Part shown: positions 15,663 to 16,219 of the stretch, piece by piece | Position numbering within the stretch: the stretch's first letter is position 1 | Layout: every line of letters begins with the position of its first letter | DNA from: Pseudomonadota bacterium | GTDB taxonomy: Bacteria > Pseudomonadota > Alphaproteobacteria > Rhizobiales > Xanthobacteraceae | Length of the DNA: 16,219 nt | Assembly (NCBI GenBank): GCA_023432845.1 | Contig: JAEZEY010000069.1 | Location: forward strand, 1-16,219 | Direction of reading: 5' to 3' | Translations under genes and position numbers: made by a program | The notes under the pieces: model-generated | The model's input: only the letters and a program-made list of their open reading frames with translations | Told to the model about the DNA's origin: nothing | The model's database searches: none

Positions 15663-16055
15663 ATGGCCGATTCGATTTCACGCCTGCACAGCGCCGTTCT
15701 GGCCGCCCGGACCGCCGATCCGGCCAAATCGCGCACCGCCAAGCTGCTGAAAGCCGGACGCGCCAAAATGGCCAAGAAACTGGCCGAGGAAGCCATTGAG
15801 GTCGTGATCGACGCCCTGGACGGGCAACCCGAGGCGGTGGTCCTCGAAAGCGCCGATTTGCTCTATAATCTCGTGGTTCTCTGGGGCCATGCCGGCGTGA
15901 CCCCGGACCAGGTCTGGGATGAGATGCGGCGCCGCGAGCGCCTTTTCGGCATTGCCGAAAAATTGCCAAAGGATCTGGTCAAGCCGCCGGTCCGGCATAA
16001 ATCAGGTCCGGATGTGGTGCCTCTGCGGCCCCGGCGGGTTTCGAAACGGCGCTAG
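15663..16055 (+). CDS. hisE: Phosphoribosyl-ATP pyrophosphohydrolase
   Basis: A 130-aa protein of the HisE/MazG-like all-alpha pyrophosphohydrolase fold, which hydrolyses phosphoribosyl-ATP to phosphoribosyl-AMP in histidine synthesis. Seen are SRTAKLLKAG (23-32), KMAKKLAEEAIEV (35-47) with the Mg-binding glutamates E42, E43 and E46, and LESADLLYNLVVLW (61-74) with E62 and D65. It carries a basic, proline-rich C-terminal tail of about 25 residues beyond the usual end. No other histidine gene is adjacent, whereas hisE often sits beside hisF in this group, so a paralogue or MazG-like activity is the main alternative. Its TAG stop lies within the left arm of a palindrome. The ribosome site before the ATG is weak. 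Confidence 0.82.
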   Translation: MADSISRLHSAVLAARTADPAKSRTAKLLKAGRAKMAKKLAEEAIEVVIDALDGQPEAVVLESADLLYNLVVLWGHAGVTPDQVWDEMRRRERLFGIAEKLPKDLVKPPVRHKSGPDVVPLRPRRVSKRR

Positions 16056-16127
16056 TGCCCGTTTCCGAAGTTCGTGATACATGGCAGCACCCTCTGACAC
16101 GAACTTCGGAAACGAAGGGGCACTAGC
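16051..16127. repeat. Palindromic element covering the hisE stop codon
   Basis: GCTAGTGCCC (16051-16060) pairs perfectly with GGGCACTAGC (16118-16127), and GTTTCCGAAGTTCGTG (16061-16076) with CACGAACTTCGGAAAC (16098-16113). A 4-base bulge (16114-16117) interrupts the right arm and the loop is 21 bases. It can fold into a very stable hairpin that would serve as a terminator for hisE. Its left outer arm contains the hisE TAG. No transposase is present; the form resembles small non-autonomous palindromic elements. Confidence 0.8.
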
Positions 16128-16139
16128 AAGTATATGATT

Positions 16140-16216
16140 CTAGTGCCGCTTATCGATTTGAAGTCCCTGGACGATTTCGCGGCAGACGGTGCAGGAACTT
16201 CAAATCGGCGGCACTC
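16140..16216. repeat. Second palindromic element with the same outer arms
   Basis: AGTGCCGC (16142-16149) pairs with GCGGCACT (16208-16215), and CGATTTGAAGT (16154-16164) with ACTTCAAATCG (16197-16207). The 4-base bulge is in the left arm (16150-16153) and the loop is 32 bases. Outer arms begin TAGTGCC as in the preceding element, but the inner arms differ completely. It runs to within a few bases of the window end. Confidence 0.75.
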
Positions 16217-16219
16217 GGT

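Noticed and set aside
1..16219. Defence, phage, CRISPR or biosynthetic cluster
   Set aside because: No gene in the window has motifs of such systems; every long gene belongs to a common metabolic, transport or regulatory family.

Overview
The base composition, codon use and gene families point to a high-GC alphaproteobacterium, most likely in the Rhizobiales (Bradyrhizobiaceae/Xanthobacteraceae-like). The signs are a GG(A/C)-rich palindromic intergenic repeat of a type common in that group, a minimal PutA without an N-terminal DNA-binding domain paired with a divergent Lrp-type regulator, and a HisE-like gene. There are no rRNA or tRNA genes, no CRISPR array, no transposase and no phage genes. 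The window looks like ordinary chromosomal housekeeping and catabolic sequence, and I did not find a convincing undescribed multi-gene system in it.

Left block (75-5864, all minus strand): a dihydrodipicolinate-synthase/N-acetylneuraminate-lyase family aldolase, a DUF924 protein, a FadD-type long-chain acyl-CoA ligase, a COG0523/CobW-family GTPase with a His-rich metal-binding stretch, and a secreted S11 D-Ala-D-Ala carboxypeptidase. The last two overlap by ATGA, so the carboxypeptidase and the GTPase are probably translated from one message. A nested palindromic repeat (969-1050) fills the gap between the first two genes.

Middle block (6115-11124): an SCP2-type thiolase and a LysR regulator on the plus strand. 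Facing them is a three-gene minus-strand ABC importer operon (substrate-binding protein, ATPase, permease) of the nitrate/sulfonate/taurine/thiamine-precursor class. The imported substrate cannot be read from sequence. The LysR gene converges on the importer and is a candidate but unproven regulator of it.

Right block (11275-16055): an Lrp/AsnC regulator (PutR-like) diverges from putA across an AT-rich 104-bp region with stacked dyads. PutA oxidises proline to glutamate in two steps. Downstream are a small exported Tyr/His/Arg-rich protein of unknown function and a HisE-type phosphoribosyl-ATP pyrophosphohydrolase. The hisE stop codon lies in the left arm of a palindrome, and a second palindrome with the same outer arms follows it to the window edge.

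No gene-free stretch exceeds 300 bases. The longest are 5865-6114 (a hairpin and presumed divergent promoters) and 7282-7498 (a weak promoter candidate and a short dyad before the LysR gene). The most useful things to check are the terminal palindrome pair, the nested hairpin at 15557-15606, the putR-putA operator dyads, the duplicated 10-mer upstream of the ABC operon, and the unusual TTG start and Lys-rich tail of the carboxypeptidase.
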